From contig NZ_LQXQ01000030.1 of the NCBI RefSeq assembly GCF_003268395.1, positions 1 to 49,772 of the forward strand: a stretch of 49,772 nucleotides of DNA, in the 5' to 3' direction. The translations under genes and the position numbers were made by a program. This stretch comes from Acinetobacter sp. CFCC 10889. GTDB lineage: Bacteria; Pseudomonadota; Gammaproteobacteria; Pseudomonadales; Moraxellaceae. How positions within the stretch are numbered: position 1 is the stretch's first letter; each line of letters opens with the position of its first letter. The notes under the pieces are model-generated. The model worked only from the letters and a program-made list of their open reading frames with translations, did not search any database and was not told where the DNA came from. This document shows positions 24,307 through 32,794 of the stretch, one piece after another.

Positions 24307-26193
24307 GTGTCGAACTATACACCGCCTGATTCGCATAATGTTGTTCTGAATTTTGATGAACTCAGCACTGGCAGCACAGATTTAAATTTTGGCGAACAAG
24401 TTGTTTTAAACATTGTTGATGTTGAAGTTGATCTAAGCTTTATCGCTAAAATTGTAGGCACATATCAAGATGCTGTACCTACTGATCAGAATCGAATTGA
24501 TGCAGTTGTAGATCTATCGTTCTTTACTGATATTCTCGGGACTTATGATCTTAATTTTAATCAGGGTATTTGCTCTTTTTTAACAACGATGTTTCAAAAA
24601 GCGGTTGGCACTGAAATCTCACTGACCGCACGCTATGCTAAGCCAAATTTTAGAGCGCAAAACAGTGCTTTTTATTTTGAGCAAGCACAAAGCCTGAGTC
24701 GTTACATTTCAAATCGATATGATCGAACACAAGTTTTACAGCGTGATATTCGGACAGTTTTTGAAGAAAGTACAGGGTTAAATACTGCGAAAAATGTGTC
24801 TTGGAATCATGCTGAAAAGTGCGTCATTGCTCGCAATGTATTGTTTGATGAAAGCAAAAAATTAAGAGTTCAACGCAACAACCATTGGGATGAATTGATT
24901 AGAAAGCGTAAGCAATTCACTTTTTCACATGAAGTCGCACATGTCTTTGAAAAGCGGATTGGTTTTAGTTGGGATAAAGGCTTAGAACTCGTTACTAAAT
25001 CCGATATTCCTTGGCAGCAAGCACAATCAATTTACTATCGCAAGCATCCGATTTTGCCATGGCTAAAACTTAAACCGAAAGAATATATCGGTGATCCAAA
25101 TCTGAATTTTATCTGCTTATTGCATGAAGTAGATCCACACAATGTTGTTTTAAACTTTGGCGATGAAGATTGTATTCCCAGTCTTGCGCCACGTAATTGG
25201 TGGTATATCGTGAATAATATTGAAGTCAGTCGTCTAGATAATGGCGAAAAAATCACTGTAATCGATGGAGACTACAACACAAGTCGAAGCCAATGGTGTT
25301 GGTCCTATAATTTAACTGTGCCTGCATCTGAGATTAGCAAATTAGAACCCATCAACGCACAACCTGTAATTCTGAAAATTCAAGTCAATGACAATATTCA
25401 TCACATGCTGCTTGAAAATCGTAGTCGTTCCAGACGCTTTGCTGAAGACGTGTGGAAATTAACAGGGCGAAGTCAAACCGCATTACTTGACGCACCTTAT
25501 TCACCAACACGTTCATTTCTTCAAGAGAATGAGCGAACATCAGTACAACTTGCACAAGCTGAACTAGATCGTGTGAATAGTGATACACAATTAAATTGGC
25601 AACTGATTGATGAACTCGGTTGGATCGTACCCACCAACAGCTTAAGCTATGCCAATCAAACCCCAATCGCAACCATTAAACAGATTGCCGAAGCGGGTGG
25701 TGGCTTTGTTTATAGTGAAAAAGGCTCTAACACATTAAGTGTTAAACCTAAATATAAAAAGACTTTTTGGGATGCAATGCAATTCGACGACTATGATCGA
25801 TTGTTGCCTGAGGGCTTAGTGACAAGTCAATCCACTGATTATGAACCTTATCCTGACTACAATGGCGTAACACTAACCAATGACCGCACAGGATTTACAG
25901 GTCAAGTCAAACGTACAGGTACAGCAGGTGATACATTGCAAGAAACAGTGAGTAATTCGCTATTTACTGCAGTTTCGATGGGTGGTTATGGAAAGGCATT
26001 ACTTGCTAAGGCAGGGATGATTGAAACGCATAGTTTGGAAATTCCCATGCAAAAAGATGTTGGGGAATGTGAACCGGGTGATGTGATTGCATTTAATGCC
26101 GAGTGGTGGGGCATTGTAGAAAGTGTTTCAGTGTCATTTTCACATGCTGTGGTCAATCAGAATCTAACCGTGGAGCGTGTTCTCAATGAGTAA
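24307..26193 (+). CDS. Tail hub or baseplate-like protein with internal repeats
   Basis: This 628-residue protein starts at GTG 24307 after a GAGGTG ribosome binding site. Internal repeats are visible: HNVVLNF near residue 10 and again near 279, and a pair VDLSFIAKIVGTY and VDLSFFTDILGTY near residues 38-80. The C-terminal half (after 380) looks like a tail hub domain, with a beta-rich part ending in GDVIAFNAEWWGIVESV. It may form the hub of the tail tip. It overlaps the next start by eight bases. Confidence 0.68.
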   Translation: MSNYTPPDSHNVVLNFDELSTGSTDLNFGEQVVLNIVDVEVDLSFIAKIVGTYQDAVPTDQNRIDAVVDLSFFTDILGTYDLNFNQGICSFLTTMFQKAVGTEISLTARYAKPNFRAQNSAFYFEQAQSLSRYISNRYDRTQVLQRDIRTVFEESTGLNTAKNVSWNHAEKCVIARNVLFDESKKLRVQRNNHWDELIRKRKQFTFSHEVAHVFEKRIGFSWDKGLELVTKSDIPWQQAQSIYYRKHPILPWLKLKPKEYIGDPNLNFICLLHEVDPHNVVLNFGDEDCIPSLAPRNWWYIVNNIEVSRLDNGEKITVIDGDYNTSRSQWCWSYNLTVPASEISKLEPINAQPVILKIQVNDNIHHMLLENRSRSRRFAEDVWKLTGRSQTALLDAPYSPTRSFLQENERTSVQLAQAELDRVNSDTQLNWQLIDELGWIVPTNSLSYANQTPIATIKQIAEAGGGFVYSEKGSNTLSVKPKYKKTFWDAMQFDDYDRLLPEGLVTSQSTDYEPYPDYNGVTLTNDRTGFTGQVKRTGTAGDTLQETVSNSLFTAVSMGGYGKALLAKAGMIETHSLEIPMQKDVGECEPGDVIAFNAEWWGIVESVSVSFSHAVVNQNLTVERVLNE

Positions 26194-26416
26194 TGTTTTA
26201 CAGCGTCTAATTGATTTGATGCCCAAAGCACCCGAATTCGTCGGCACAGTTACCAGTGTTGATCATCCGAATTACAAGGTTTTAGTTGCAGATGATTCAG
26301 GGCTAGTGATGTGTACCAGTAGTGCTGTTTATAAATTAAATGACCGAGTATTTGTATCAAATCAAGAGATTAAGCGGCTTGCGCCAAATGGAGAGGTCAT
26401 TCAAATAGAAGTTTGA
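26186..26416 (+). CDS. Small tail protein of unknown function
   Basis: ATG 26186 lies inside the 3' end of the hub gene and gives 76 residues, preferred over the GTG at 26177. The product is a small beta-rich domain (GTVTSVDHPNYKVLVADDSG, then VYKLNDRVFVSNQEI) like an OB or SH3 fold. It ends the tail gene series; the next gene is an unrelated secreted protein. Confidence 0.68.
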   Translation: MSNVLQRLIDLMPKAPEFVGTVTSVDHPNYKVLVADDSGLVMCTSSAVYKLNDRVFVSNQEIKRLAPNGEVIQIEV

Positions 26417-26468
26417 ATTTTCAAAATAGCATTTATAATCATATTTTTATTTTAATGTGGTGTGGGTT

Positions 26469-26876
26469 TTGAAAAATAAAATTATCTGTTTGGTATCAGC
26501 ATTCGTATTTAGTGTAAGTGGTAGTGCTTTCGCAAATACAGATCCGCAGATTCAACTGTTGAAGGAAATTTATCAGCAAGGTAAGAAACTGGAAAAAGGA
26601 GATGAGTTATTAGCTTTGTATTATGATAATGGCCTAGAGCAAGCTCAAAATAATTTAAGAGAGGGAAATTGGCAAAATTGCAGTCAAGCTTGGCAGGATC
26701 AAATGTGGCAAAGTCAAGATCCTGAATATCGTCAAAAACCTTCTTTTCAAAAAGTGGGACAAAATCTAGTGAAAGTAACTTACAAAGTCGTTTGTCAGGG
26801 GAATAATTGCAAAATTTCTGACATTATTGATGGAGATGGTTCTTTAAAGAAATCATTACTCAATCAATGTAAATGA
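26469..26876 (+). CDS. Secreted protein of unknown function
   Basis: A signal peptide (KNKIICLVSAFVFSVSGSAFA) is clear at the N-terminus. The start is uncertain: TTG 26469 directly precedes the peptide, and GTG 26457 in frame is an alternative; neither has a strong ribosome binding site. The mature part has about 115 residues, with several Cys (for example VVCQGNNCKIS), so a disulphide-bonded periplasmic protein is likely. It lies between tail and lysis genes and may be a lysogenic conversion gene. No family is recognised. Confidence 0.6.
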   Translation: MKNKIICLVSAFVFSVSGSAFANTDPQIQLLKEIYQQGKKLEKGDELLALYYDNGLEQAQNNLREGNWQNCSQAWQDQMWQSQDPEYRQKPSFQKVGQNLVKVTYKVVCQGNNCKISDIIDGDGSLKKSLLNQCK

Positions 26877-26906
26877 TCTAAATTTAGATACAGAACTGAA
26901 TTACAT

Positions 26907-26927
26907 ACCACCTTCGGGTGGTTTTTT
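26907..26927 (+). terminator. Terminator before the holin gene
   Basis: Stem ACCACC with GGTGGT, TTCG loop and six T. The stem-loop is the same as at 11021-11041. Confidence 0.8.
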
Positions 26928-26952
26928 ATTGCCAAAAATTAAGGAGAAACCT

Positions 26953-27228
26953 ATGTCGGAAACCACAACCGCAGTTGCAGAAACATCAGCAGCAATTGCG
27001 GGGAAAGTAACAACAGTAACAGGTACAGGGGTGACATTAGTGTCATGGGCGGCAGCATTAGACTGGGGGTTTTTAATTGGTGTGGGTATTGGTTTGGCGG
27101 GCTTAATCATTAGCTTTATGAACTTTTTATCAAATCGCCAATTTCAAAAACGCAAAGATAAACGTGAACAAGAGCTACATGAGATTGAAATGCGTGAAGC
27201 TAAAGATAAGCAACGAATGAAAATTTAA
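26953..27228 (+). CDS. Phage holin
   Basis: The ATG at 26953, with AAGGAG upstream, gives 91 residues. A Thr- and Ala-rich start leads into one or two membrane segments (VTLVSWAAALDWGFLIGVGIG and LAGLIISFMNF), followed by a strongly charged C-terminal tail (KRKDKREQELHEIEMREAK). That fits HP1-type phage holins. Holins form the membrane lesion that releases or activates the endolysin. It lies three bases upstream of the endolysin gene. Confidence 0.8.
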   Translation: MSETTTAVAETSAAIAGKVTTVTGTGVTLVSWAAALDWGFLIGVGIGLAGLIISFMNFLSNRQFQKRKDKREQELHEIEMREAKDKQRMKI

Positions 27229-27231
27229 AAA

Positions 27232-27996
27232 GTGAGTCAAAAAATGAAACTAATCAATGAAAACCCGTGGCAATATTTGTCAGTGAAGCTCCCAATGCTG
27301 GGAGCTTTTTTTATGCTTGTGCTTATTCCATTGCTGCAGTGGGCATTAGATTTTCAGCTCATTCCGAAAGAATATGAAGCTGTCGTTGTTGGAATTGTAA
27401 TTCCAGTACTCGGCTTGATTGGCAAGAAAATCTATCAACCTGAGCTACATGCACCGCAGTTAAATGGCATCAACAGTCTTTTGACCACACCACAAAATTC
27501 AAACGATTTAGCGTGGATGATTGAAGCCAAAAAACATCTTGGTTTACGTGAAATTGCGGGTAAGCAACATAACAAAACCATTTTGGGATGGATTAAAGGC
27601 TTGGGCGGCTGGTTCACTGATGATGAAACCCCGTGGTGTGGGACGTTTGTTGCTCATTGCTTAAAAGTCGCAGGTGTGAAATATCCAAAGCATTGGTACC
27701 GGGCACTCGACTATGTGAACTACGGATCTAAACTCGTAAAACCTGCCTACGGTTGTGTTGCGATCAAAACTCGCAAGGGCGGTGGTCATGTTTGTTTCGT
27801 TGTTGGTCGTGATCAAAAAACAGGGAAATTAGTTTGTATTGGTGGTAATCAAGGCAATGCTGTTTCTTATGCTTTATATAATGACAGCGATTTTCAAGAG
27901 TTCCGTTGGTATGGTAAAACGAGCCGACCTGCGGAATTTCGCTATAAGTTGCCAGTGTTGAGTGGTGTGAGTGCGACGAAGGTGAGTGAGGCTTAA
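27232..27996 (+). CDS. Endolysin-like peptidase (TIGR02594 family) with N-terminal membrane region
   Basis: Residues 1-70 contain two hydrophobic segments (about 19-38 and 46-64), so the enzyme is membrane-anchored. The catalytic domain from about residue 90 resembles the TIGR02594/CHAP-like peptidases, with the likely Cys at 136 (PWCGTFVAHC), His at 186 (GGGHVCFV) and Asn at 206 (GGNQGN). It would cut cell-wall peptides at lysis. The start is GTG 27232 or ATG 27244. A terminator-like hairpin lies over codons 19-27. The lipoprotein gene follows with a one-base overlap. Confidence 0.82.
   Translation: MSQKMKLINENPWQYLSVKLPMLGAFFMLVLIPLLQWALDFQLIPKEYEAVVVGIVIPVLGLIGKKIYQPELHAPQLNGINSLLTTPQNSNDLAWMIEAKKHLGLREIAGKQHNKTILGWIKGLGGWFTDDETPWCGTFVAHCLKVAGVKYPKHWYRALDYVNYGSKLVKPAYGCVAIKTRKGGGHVCFVVGRDQKTGKLVCIGGNQGNAVSYALYNDSDFQEFRWYGKTSRPAEFRYKLPVLSGVSATKVSEA
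27286..27312 (+). terminator. Terminator-like hairpin inside the endolysin gene
   Basis: Eight-base perfect stem (AAGCTCCC with GGGAGCTT), 6-base loop and seven T. It lies about 55 bases inside the coding region. Confidence 0.65.
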
Positions 27997-28124
27997 TGCG
28001 CTTTACTATGCAAAATAGTCTTATTTTATTGCTGTGCATCTTACTCACAAGTTGCACAGCTCATTCGATCAACACAAAAGTTCATGTGACTGTTTGTGTG
28101 CAGTGCGTAAATAACTCTCGTTAA
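27996..28124 (+). CDS. Small lipoprotein after the endolysin gene, possible o-spanin
   Basis: ATG 27996 overlaps the endolysin stop by one base (TAATG). The 42-residue product has a lipoprotein signal (NSLILLLCILLTSC) with the lipobox LTSC at residues 17-20. The mature part is only 23 residues and contains several Cys. Place and lipid signal suggest an outer-membrane spanin like Rz1, which would help disrupt the outer membrane. It lacks the Pro-rich tail usual in Rz1, and no partner i-spanin gene is present next to it, so this is tentative. Confidence 0.6.
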   Translation: MRFTMQNSLILLLCILLTSCTAHSINTKVHVTVCVQCVNNSR

Positions 28125-28131
28125 TTTACGC
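28105..28131. repeat. Inverted repeat at the end of the lysis region
   Basis: Arms GCGTAAAT (28105-28112) and ATTTACGC (28124-28131) with an 11-base spacer; a related TATTTACAC lies at 28134-28142. It has no T-run, so it may be a protein-binding site rather than a terminator, for example a transposase end site. Confidence 0.35.
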
Positions 28132-28448
28132 TGTATTTACACCATAAAATAATAGATTAATATAAATAGTTGAATTTATTTTATAATTTTAAAATATGAA
28201 ACCATTCAGTAATTGATTTCATATTGCACTCCGTGCGCACTAGACTTCTTTCATTTATTTTTAGCTACTATGAAAAATATAAACGAGAAAAGCAAAATGG
28301 TCAAAGGGTGGATGTGCAAAGTTTTAGGTCTATTTGGTCAATGTATTTTATAGCAAAGTGACAGTGGTTTTAGAAATAGAAATGTTTTTAATTTGAAATA
28401 TTATATTTTTATTTTAGATGGACCATGAGTGGAAAAAAGCCATTTAAT
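28125..28448. other. Intergenic gap containing the prophage right end
   Basis: This AT-rich stretch holds no convincing gene. It must contain the junction between prophage and host, because the last lysis gene and the convergent host rlpA gene lie on either side. No attachment repeat could be recognised since the left end is outside the window. A 27-codon frame (28270-28353) lacks a ribosome binding site. Confidence 0.6.
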
Positions 28449-28476
28449 AAAAAAACCACAAGAAATGTGGTTTTTT
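28449..28476. terminator. Bidirectional terminator downstream of rlpA
   Basis: Stem AAAAAACCACA with TGTGGTTTTTT around a short loop, A-rich on one side and T-rich on the other. It probably ends rlpA transcription from the minus strand. Confidence 0.8.
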
Positions 28477-28498
28477 CCGTTAAATGGGGGTAGCAAAC

Positions 28499-29110
28499 TT
28501 AAGAGTTAGGACCATCTACACGTTCAATACTTACGCTTGCTGTACCTGAGTTAGTAATACCTAGGCGTTTTGCAGCGCCATAAGATAAATCAAGTACACG
28601 GTTACCATGGAAAGGACCACGGTCATTTACTTTTACCACAACACTTTTGCCATTATTTTTATTCGTCACACGAATGTAACAGTTTAATGGCAGGCTGCGA
28701 TGTGCTGCGGTTAATTGGTTCATATCAAAAGTTTCGCCACTTGCAGTCTTACGACCATGGAATTGACGACCATACCAAGATGCAACACCTGTTTGTGAAA
28801 ATTTACGAACAGTATTTGATGCAACAGCATTTAATTTATCAATGACTGAAGGCTCGTCTTCTCGCACTTGAACTTTTGCTGCGAGTGTATCGCGGCGGAT
28901 TTTATCGCTAGAACGTTCAGTAATTGACAAACTGTTTAAGTTTGAAAAGTGTGAATTAAAGTTAGTTGAATCTTTACTTACAACGCGTGAAGCAAGACTT
29001 GAACTATCTGAATCGTTGTTTAAGTATGATGACTGAACCATTTCTGAGTTGACTTGCGTCATACTCAACCCCATGGTCAGGGCGATCATATATTTTAGTG
29101 AAGCATGCAT
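28499..29110 (-). CDS. rlpA: RlpA-family septal ring lytic transglycosylase / double-psi beta-barrel protein
   Basis: This 203-residue protein has an N-terminal signal-like segment (KYMIALTMGLSMTQVNS) and a double-psi beta-barrel domain from about residue 105. The conserved block includes GVASWYGRQFHGRKTASGE, AAHRSLP and VVKVNDRGPFHGNRVLDLS. RlpA proteins act on denuded glycan strands at the septum. The protein is shorter than E. coli RlpA (362) and lacks a SPOR domain. The acid position after HGRKTASG that serves in catalysis is present as E in GETFD. It is followed by mltB on the same strand, another wall-cutting enzyme. Confidence 0.85.
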   Translation of the reverse strand: MHASLKYMIALTMGLSMTQVNSEMVQSSYLNNDSDSSSLASRVVSKDSTNFNSHFSNLNSLSITERSSDKIRRDTLAAKVQVREDEPSVIDKLNAVASNTVRKFSQTGVASWYGRQFHGRKTASGETFDMNQLTAAHRSLPLNCYIRVTNKNNGKSVVVKVNDRGPFHGNRVLDLSYGAAKRLGITNSGTASVSIERVDGPNS

Positions 29111-29392
29111 TGTTTAACTCCTGGGAACCTTAAAAAGCTATTTTTAAAACTCAAAAATAAAATTTAAAGTCTGTAAATTTACTTTTGCAACCACATTTAA
29201 CGGTAGGGGATAATATTCATGCAGTAACGAATGTGTCTACTAATATTTGATGAATAGTTACAAAAAGGACAAAATCTTACGGAAATAGTATGAAAAATAA
29301 CCATAATTGTAACTATATATGTAAAATGATTAAAAACAAATCATTTTAATGAAAATAATTCTTGACTTATTTACTCGGGAAGAAAATAAGTC

Positions 29393-30394
29393 TTAACGGC
29401 TGACGATTTCTGTGCCTAAAAGCCATAAAGCAGTCGCATACATACGGCTTTTATTATAGGTCGTAATCACTTGAAAATTTGGGTAAGTGATGTAGTAAGC
29501 AGGACCATAACTTTCTTGTAATTGGATGACATTGACTAGGTCTAAATCATCAATTTTTACAATCGGATTCATTGGGGTGATACCTTGATTTTTCAGGGCG
29601 CCATAGGGGGTTGGCTGTGTTAAATCTTTAGCAATAATGGCATCAGGATTGTTGCCTGTATAACGTGCTTGAAATGCAATGGGTTGATTTCGCTGCCAAC
29701 CTTTTTGTGCAAGATAATTTGCGATGGAACCAATGGCATCTACAGCTGAATTTCGTAGGTCAACATGACCATTGCCATCATAATCTACGCCATAAAGTGG
29801 AATGTTACTTGGCATAAATTGTGGATAGCCGACAGCTCCTGCATAAGACCCTACAATTGAATTGGTTGGAACCCCATCTTTATATGACCAAGCAATTAAT
29901 GCTGAAAGTTCATCTTGGAAATATTGCGCACGACGCTCATAGCCAAAACCTAATGTTGCGAGAGCATCACGAGTCACAAAAGAGCCTTTATTTGCACCAT
30001 AACCTGTTTCAACGCCTAAAATCCCCAAAATAATCGCTTGTGGAACGCCATATTGTTGTTCTGCACGATTTAATGTATCGGCATACTGGTTTTTAAAGCG
30101 AACACCACGTTGAATTGTACCTTCTGCTAAAAAATTAGTTTTATATTGATACCAAGGTTTACTTTCACCTGGTCTATTCATGATATTGATAATATTTGGT
30201 AAATTTCGTGAACCATTCATTGCCCAGTCAATTTGTTCACTGCTTAGACCATAGGTTTGCATTGTCTTTAATTTAAAATTGTTATAGTTCGGATCATTGG
30301 CAAAGTCATTTGCTTGACAAAAACTGGTAATGGATAATGCTGCCGCACAGAAGCCGATATTTCTTACTTTCTGAAAAAGCCCAAAATTTAACAT
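29393..30394 (-). CDS. mltB: Lytic murein transglycosylase B
   Basis: This 333-residue protein has a signal peptide (about residues 1-28, ending CQA) and the MltB catalytic domain. GILGVETGYGANKGSF contains the catalytic Glu at residue 129, and VGYPQFMPSNIP and DYDGNGHVDL (a calcium-loop-like motif) follow. It cleaves the glycan strand to form anhydro-muropeptides. The length matches the family. The gene lies next to rlpA but is separated by 282 bases, so they are probably transcribed apart. Confidence 0.92.
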   Translation of the reverse strand: MLNFGLFQKVRNIGFCAAALSITSFCQANDFANDPNYNNFKLKTMQTYGLSSEQIDWAMNGSRNLPNIINIMNRPGESKPWYQYKTNFLAEGTIQRGVRFKNQYADTLNRAEQQYGVPQAIILGILGVETGYGANKGSFVTRDALATLGFGYERRAQYFQDELSALIAWSYKDGVPTNSIVGSYAGAVGYPQFMPSNIPLYGVDYDGNGHVDLRNSAVDAIGSIANYLAQKGWQRNQPIAFQARYTGNNPDAIIAKDLTQPTPYGALKNQGITPMNPIVKIDDLDLVNVIQLQESYGPAYYITYPNFQVITTYNKSRMYATALWLLGTEIVSR

Positions 30395-31027
30395 GAAATA
30401 TTATTTCCTAATTTTCTATGGGTATAAATAAGTGTAAATGTGATGGACATCACCATACCAAAAGTCGCTGACAATGTAATGCTTTGTGTTGCAAAATCAT
30501 GCTAAAAACGACACAACTGAACGACTTTTGCTAACATACCATTGCATTGACTGTACTTTACAAATACATAAACAAAACATGACAAAGCCTATGCATCAAT
30601 CAACATATTTTTATGAATTATGGATATAGATCCATTCAAAAGTTAAATGTATAAAAAGATATGAAAAGTGAGAATGATTAAGATGTGTACAGAATAAGTA
30701 TTGTAAAGTTAAAAAAGAAAGTTTGATATTGGTTTGTCGTGATGGTTTAAATGAAGTTATTTAGAATAAAAGGTCAATATTCTATTTGACCCACATCTGG
30801 GTATGACAATTATTGATTTATTTTAAATGAATGTTATTCCTTGATGTATATTTTATGGTCAAAAAATTCACTCATTGTTTAAGATTAATTTTACTATTTG
30901 GTAAAAAATATTTATTTAACGAATATAATATGTAGACTCTCCATTCATGAAGCTTCTCAACTGTAGTATTCCAATTTTAAGAGATCACCTGATTTTTTGA
31001 GTCTAACATATTAAAATTAATCAATTT
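30395..31027. other. Intergenic gap between mltB and the hydrolase gene
   Basis: A 633-base AT-rich stretch with upstream region of mltB. No coding frame of convincing length, no RNA gene and no repeat was found. It probably holds the mltB promoter, which could not be assigned. Confidence 0.5.
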
Positions 31028-31876
31028 TTAGTTTGGGTTAAGTAGTTGGCGTCCCATGTCGAGTAGCTCTTGCTGATCAAGCTGCTTAGGATGAAAATCC
31101 TCATCATAAAATGCGATATATTCAGAAAATAATCGAACCATCATGAGTGTTAAGCCAAACAAAGCTTTGATATTTTTAAGTAATTCTACAGGCTGGTAGA
31201 GACTTTGTTTGCGATCTTGCCACAGTAAGTCTGCCGTCATCATCGTTGTGCCACTGATAAAACCAATGCTAATAGTACGCATACTTCTACGGCGCTGTGC
31301 TAGGTTATTAAAAATGGTCTGGTATACATCAAAAGCCACATGTTTATGTTCAATTTCTTCAACAGCATGCCACAACCACAGTTGTTTCATGTTTGCAGAT
31401 AAGCCTTTAAACATAAATTCAGGGTATTTCAGCATATAACCTGCCATCAATGCAGTAAAATGCTCTAAAGCAACAGTTGCAGCCAATTGGCGGCGTTGAG
31501 TGAGTGTTCTTAAACGTAACATTTCTTTTTCAAATGCAGCATCATACTTTTTTAGATTGTATTGTGCTGATTGTACAGCAGCATTAAATTGTTCATGTGC
31601 TTGGGCATGATGTGCTTCTTGCCCAATAAAACCAGAAATATCAGCTTGTAGTTGTGGATCTTCGATTTGATCACGTACATTTCGTACTGTTTCTACAAAA
31701 AAGCGTTCGCCTTGTGGAAATGTAATTGAGAGAGCAGTGAGAAAGTGTGAGATGAGAGTTGCATCAGTATAGTGATGTTGGACAGATTGAGCATTAAAGC
31801 GAGTTTTACGGATTTGAATCGCAGAGGTTAAACGCTGTTGATATTTTTGTGATTGCTTAGTGATATTTTTGAGCAT
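31028..31876 (-). CDS. Predicted metal-dependent hydrolase (PF10118)
   Basis: This 282-residue protein fits the PF10118 family, which has a ferritin-like helical bundle. Likely metal ligands are visible: E57 in PQGERFF, E87, H90 and H94 in GQEAHHAQAH, ALEHF near residue 137, and WHAVEEIEHKHVAFDVY near 169-185. The pattern of E and EXXH-type motifs in four helices fits a di-iron centre. The substrate is not known; members in Acinetobacter occur next to lipid-related genes. It has no close neighbours in an operon. Confidence 0.8.
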   Translation of the reverse strand: MLKNITKQSQKYQQRLTSAIQIRKTRFNAQSVQHHYTDATLISHFLTALSITFPQGERFFVETVRNVRDQIEDPQLQADISGFIGQEAHHAQAHEQFNAAVQSAQYNLKKYDAAFEKEMLRLRTLTQRRQLAATVALEHFTALMAGYMLKYPEFMFKGLSANMKQLWLWHAVEEIEHKHVAFDVYQTIFNNLAQRRRSMRTISIGFISGTTMMTADLLWQDRKQSLYQPVELLKNIKALFGLTLMMVRLFSEYIAFYDEDFHPKQLDQQELLDMGRQLLNPN

Positions 31877-32044
31877 TATTTTACCTATAACATTTTTGTT
31901 TTACTGTGTATTTGTGAATAGACTTTTAGATATCTGTTAATTTGCCATAACAATGTCATTAAACATTGGCTATAGCGTTTATTTTTAGCAATATCGTGTA
32001 AATAGGACTGATGCTGCTATATATAGTATAAAAATTTTACGCAT

Positions 32045-32073
32045 AAAAAATGCCCTTAGAAAAGAGCATTTTT
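32045..32073 (-). terminator. Terminator downstream of the 32121 gene
   Basis: On the minus strand, AAAAATGC with GCATTTTT forms the core stem around an imperfect upper part, followed by T-run. It lies about 50 bases after the stop of the frameshifted gene. Confidence 0.65.
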
Positions 32074-32120
32074 ACAAATCACAAGTTAAGTTTAAGAGTG
32101 GTCTGAATTAAAGAATAAAC

Positions 32121-32772
32121 TTAGTTAAAGAATAGAGTGTCGTGATATTCCGCAACCGCCTTTAACTCATCTCGGCTGAGGCTTGGAATAAGTTTATTAA
32201 TGGCGATATGTACTGCTTTGGTCACAGCCGCTGCACCAATGTCAGATGCTTTACGCTTGATCATGCCGAGGTCTAAGGTTTTATTAAAATCAATCATAAA
32301 ATGACGAATCGCAGCATCAGCAAACTGTTTATACAGTTCAGCTAAAGCTTCTTTGTCGATTTTATTGCCTGCTTTAATTTCAGCAAAAGTAAGCTTTAAA
32401 TTTGTCACTAAAGCTGCATCAAGCGTTGCTCCAACTCGATTTTCACCTGCTGGATCTTTAAACAAGCTACGCTCAGAAAACTCTACAGACTGACGCACGA
32501 CATTATTATCTGCTTTGCTTAACAGTTGCTTCAGTAAAACAGAAACAGTCGATTTGACATAACCTGCTAATTTTTCGGCAGTATCGCGTTTTTCACTTGC
32601 AGGAAAATGCTGAACAAGCTTTACGAGCAATGCATCTATAATTTCATCATTAATTAAGAGTGCAGTTTGATCACGTAGTGGATACAGTGGTTCATTAGAA
32701 TTTTTTTTTCTCAATACCAGTCTGAATATTCTTTAAAAGTTCATCAGATGGTACAAAACCAAAAAAGGGCAT
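32121..32772 (-). CDS. Conserved hypothetical protein, apparently frameshifted at a 9-A tract
   Basis: A start ATG at 32770-32772, with an AGG ribosome binding site, opens a frame MPFFGFVPSDELLKN that reaches a stop after 25 codons at a run of nine A (plus-strand T, 32701-32709). The following 190 codons (SNEPLYPLRDQTALLINDE and on) are open in another frame. With eight A instead of nine the two parts join into one protein of about 216 residues. The remainder is helical, acidic and basic in turn, with no recognised family. The case may be a real mutation, a sequencing error or slippage-dependent expression. Confidence 0.7.
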
Positions 32773-32794
32773 GTTAAAACCTCAATGTTTTATC

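Larger units (their letters stand above)
1..28124. mobile_element. Prophage, late (head, tail, lysis) half
   Basis: The run of packaging, head, tail and lysis genes is continuous and almost entirely on one strand. Terminase, portal, F-like, gp36-, gpG- and gp37-like genes are of the phage Mu type. The long tape measure with several large distal tail proteins, and the absence of any sheath gene, point to a non-contractile tail. This mix is known from B3/D3112-like transposable siphoviruses, so that assignment is inference. No integrase, transposase or repressor is in the window. The left end lies upstream, and the right end is placed only approximately after the last lysis gene; the true end may be up to about 320 bases further right. 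Confidence 0.9.

Noticed and set aside
28270..28353. A 27-codon open frame in the gap after the lysis genes
   Set aside because: It has no ribosome binding site, no neighbour coupling and no recognisable sequence, so it may be chance.
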